A stretch of DNA of 7,062 bases, taken from the NCBI GenBank assembly GCA_964644555.1, contig CAZXWI010000079.1:1-7062 (forward strand), read 5' to 3'. A model generated the notes under the pieces. The model searched no databases. It was not told the DNA's origin and saw nothing but the letters and a program-made list of their open reading frames with translations. Positions 5,964-7,062 of the stretch are shown here, one piece after another. Source of the DNA: RUG14186 sp964644555. GTDB taxonomy: Bacteria > Bacillota > Clostridia > Eubacteriales > Anaerofustaceae. Both the position numbers and the translations under genes were made by a program. Within the stretch, counting starts at the first letter, position 1; the number at the start of each line of letters is the position of its first letter.

Positions 5964-6633
5964 CTTTAAATTGGTATCCGATTCCTCGTACAGTTTTTAT
6001 ATAGCTGGTGTTGAAAGCTTCATCGATTTTACTTCTCAGATAACGAATATATACATCAGTTACATTCGTTTCGGCTTCGTACTCATACCCCCAAACGCTT
6101 TCCACTATCTGTTCTCTGGATAAAACAATGTTTTTATTTATCATCAAAAAAGATAACAGCTCAAATTCTTTTTTTGTTAAGCTTATTGGCGTATCGTCAA
6201 ATTTCACTTCGTATTTATCACGATCAAGAGTTAATCTGCCTGCTTTCACTATGGGAGAAGATGCTACTTTATCCGTGTTTTTCAGAGCGACTCTCATTCT
6301 GGCAAGAAGTTCTTCTATGGCAAAAGGTTTTGTCATGTAGTCATTTGCACCCACATCAAGCCCGGTTACTTTATCGGAAACATCGTCCTTTGCGGTAAGC
6401 ATGATTATAGGAGTGTTTATCCCCTCGGCACGAAGCCTGCGACATATTTCTATTCCGCTTAAATTGGGAAGCATTAAATCGAGTATTATTATATCATATT
6501 TTCCACATTGAGCCATTGAGTAGCCCTTTCTGCCTTCTTCGGCAACTTCGGCTGTATAACCTTCGTGTTCCAACTCCAATTGCAGGAATCGTGAAATTTT
6601 ACTTTCGTCTTCTATTATCAGTACTTTTTTCAT
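5953..6633 (-). CDS. OmpR/PhoB-family response regulator (ArlR-like)
   Basis: This 226-residue DNA-binding regulator has a receiver domain at 1-117 and a winged-helix Trans_reg_C domain at about 125-224. The receiver has the acidic pair E8-D9, phospho-acceptor D52 in IILDLMLPNLSG, T80 in MLTAKDD and K102 in TKPFA, all the residues needed for phosphorylation and switching. In the DNA-binding domain, SLTKKEFELLSFL (151-163) begins the helical core, VTDVYIRYLRSKI (191-203) is the recognition helix and IKTVRGIGYQF (212-222) the wing. A GGAGG ribosome binding site (6639-6643) lies 5 bases before the ATG. It follows the small membrane-protein gene after 12 bases and overlaps the kinase gene by 11, so the three form one operon and the kinase is its obvious phosphodonor. 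The targets are unknown; the receiver sequence is closest in style to ArlR/CutR-type regulators rather than to PhoP. Confidence 0.96.
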   Translation of the reverse strand: MKKVLIIEDESKISRFLQLELEHEGYTAEVAEEGRKGYSMAQCGKYDIIILDLMLPNLSGIEICRRLRAEGINTPIIMLTAKDDVSDKVTGLDVGANDYMTKPFAIEELLARMRVALKNTDKVASSPIVKAGRLTLDRDKYEVKFDDTPISLTKKEFELLSFLMINKNIVLSREQIVESVWGYEYEAETNVTDVYIRYLRSKIDEAFNTSYIKTVRGIGYQFKDEE

Positions 6634-6645
6634 ATTAACCTCCGG

Positions 6646-6999
6646 CTAATTAATTGTTATTTCACAAAAACCGTCTTCATCGACTTTAATTTTATCATTG
6701 ATCTTACTGTTTGATTTATTTTCCAACTTTTTTAAGGTAGTATTGGAAGATGAGCTTTTTTCATTCTTTTTAGCATCGGTTATACTCAAATCCAAATCAA
6801 ATACCAAAAGCAAAATCAACAACACTCCCAAAATCCAAGAGGGTATATCAAACACCAACAGACACAATACGGCAAGCAGCCACGGCACGGTAATACACTC
6901 GTCGCTTTGAGAAATGGTTATATACATGCTTTTGCTTTTATGCAGTGAGAAGTAAGCATAAATTCGCTGAAAAACAGTGTTTTTTTCATTCTTTTCCAT
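6646..6999 (-). CDS. Small membrane protein of unknown function, first gene of the two-component operon
   Basis: I do not recognise this 117-residue protein with confidence. A polar N-terminus (1-36, including the strand-like MYITISQSDECITV) is followed by a hydrophobic stretch at about 37-67 with a break at DIPSW (51-55), so it is either two short membrane helices forming a hairpin or one long helix. The rest (about 73-117) is a Ser-, Asn- and Lys-rich tail, probably disordered, ending in a more acidic segment with one cysteine (VDEDGFCEITIN). The order of a short beta-like strand then a hydrophobic block is reminiscent of DUF4342-type clostridial proteins, but this is a weak impression. The start is favoured by the purine-rich GGGTGG (7009-7014) and an extended -10 promoter upstream. 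It ends 12 bases before the response regulator, whose ribosome binding site lies in the gap, so it is co-transcribed with the regulator and kinase. Confidence 0.8.
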   Translation of the reverse strand: MEKNEKNTVFQRIYAYFSLHKSKSMYITISQSDECITVPWLLAVLCLLVFDIPSWILGVLLILLLVFDLDLSITDAKKNEKSSSSNTTLKKLENKSNSKINDKIKVDEDGFCEITIN

Positions 7000-7029
7000 T
7001 TTATTTTACCACCCTAAACTTATATTATA

Positions 7030-7038
7030 ATTATAACA
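7030..7038 (-). promoter_or_regulatory. Likely extended -10 promoter of the two-component operon
   Basis: The minus strand reads TGTTATAAT, an extended -10 element with a perfect TATAAT at 7030-7035. The region 17 bases upstream (TATACA) is a poor -35 box. Transcription would start near 7023, giving a leader of about 24 nt before the ATG at 6999. The -10 box sits inside the 12-bp palindrome TTATAATTATAA (7025-7036), which could be an operator or just AT-rich promoter sequence. Confidence 0.5.
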
Positions 7039-7062
7039 ATTAGAAATCAGTTTGTATATTAT

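Noticed and set aside
7020..7036. Resemblance of TTATAATTATAATATAA to a PerR box.
   Set aside because: Two of 15 consensus positions differ, the DNA is almost pure A/T and overlaps a TATAAT box, so chance similarity is likely.

Overview
This is an AT-rich chromosomal window whose genes have strong GGAGG-type ribosome binding sites. The content suggests a low-GC Gram-positive, most likely a clostridial member of the Firmicutes: a 3D-domain cell-wall protein, a CxxC zinc-ribbon miniprotein, a flavin-binding PNPOx-like protein, a cytidylate-kinase-like P-loop protein, a Na/Pi cotransporter with a PhoU-like tail, and an ArlR-like response regulator with its kinase. The species cannot be named from the window. 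No transposase, integrase, phage gene or CRISPR array is visible, and it reads as ordinary core or near-core chromosome.

Layout. Positions 1-1273 run on the minus strand: tRNA-Lys(UUU) at the left edge with its own consensus promoter, a membrane-anchored DUF348 + 3D-domain protein, and a 49-codon zinc-ribbon gene. A divergent intergenic region (1274-1507) separates these from a plus-strand pair (1508-2563), a PNPOx-like protein and a cytidylate-kinase-like protein. That pair ends at a strong hairpin terminator (2572-2605), which probably also serves the convergent minus-strand Na/Pi cotransporter gene (2615-4360). From 6999 down to 4563 lies a minus-strand operon of small membrane protein, response regulator and histidine kinase, closed by a hairpin-plus-T terminator at 4487-4539.

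How the parts work together. The two-component operon is tightly built: a 12-nt gap, then an 11-nt overlap. The membrane protein is therefore expected to be made together with the kinase and could be an accessory of it. The cotransporter lies just downstream of the operon terminator and has its own ribosome binding site and upstream inverted repeat. A phosphate or envelope-stress link between them is possible but not shown. The PNPOx-like and kinase-like genes share a transcript, but no common pathway can be deduced.

Points that merit a second look are the apparently leaderless start of the 3D-domain gene, the inverted repeat over the cotransporter promoter, the small lead gene of the two-component operon, and the zinc-ribbon gene, which is short enough to be missed by length cut-offs. 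No clearly new biological system is evident.
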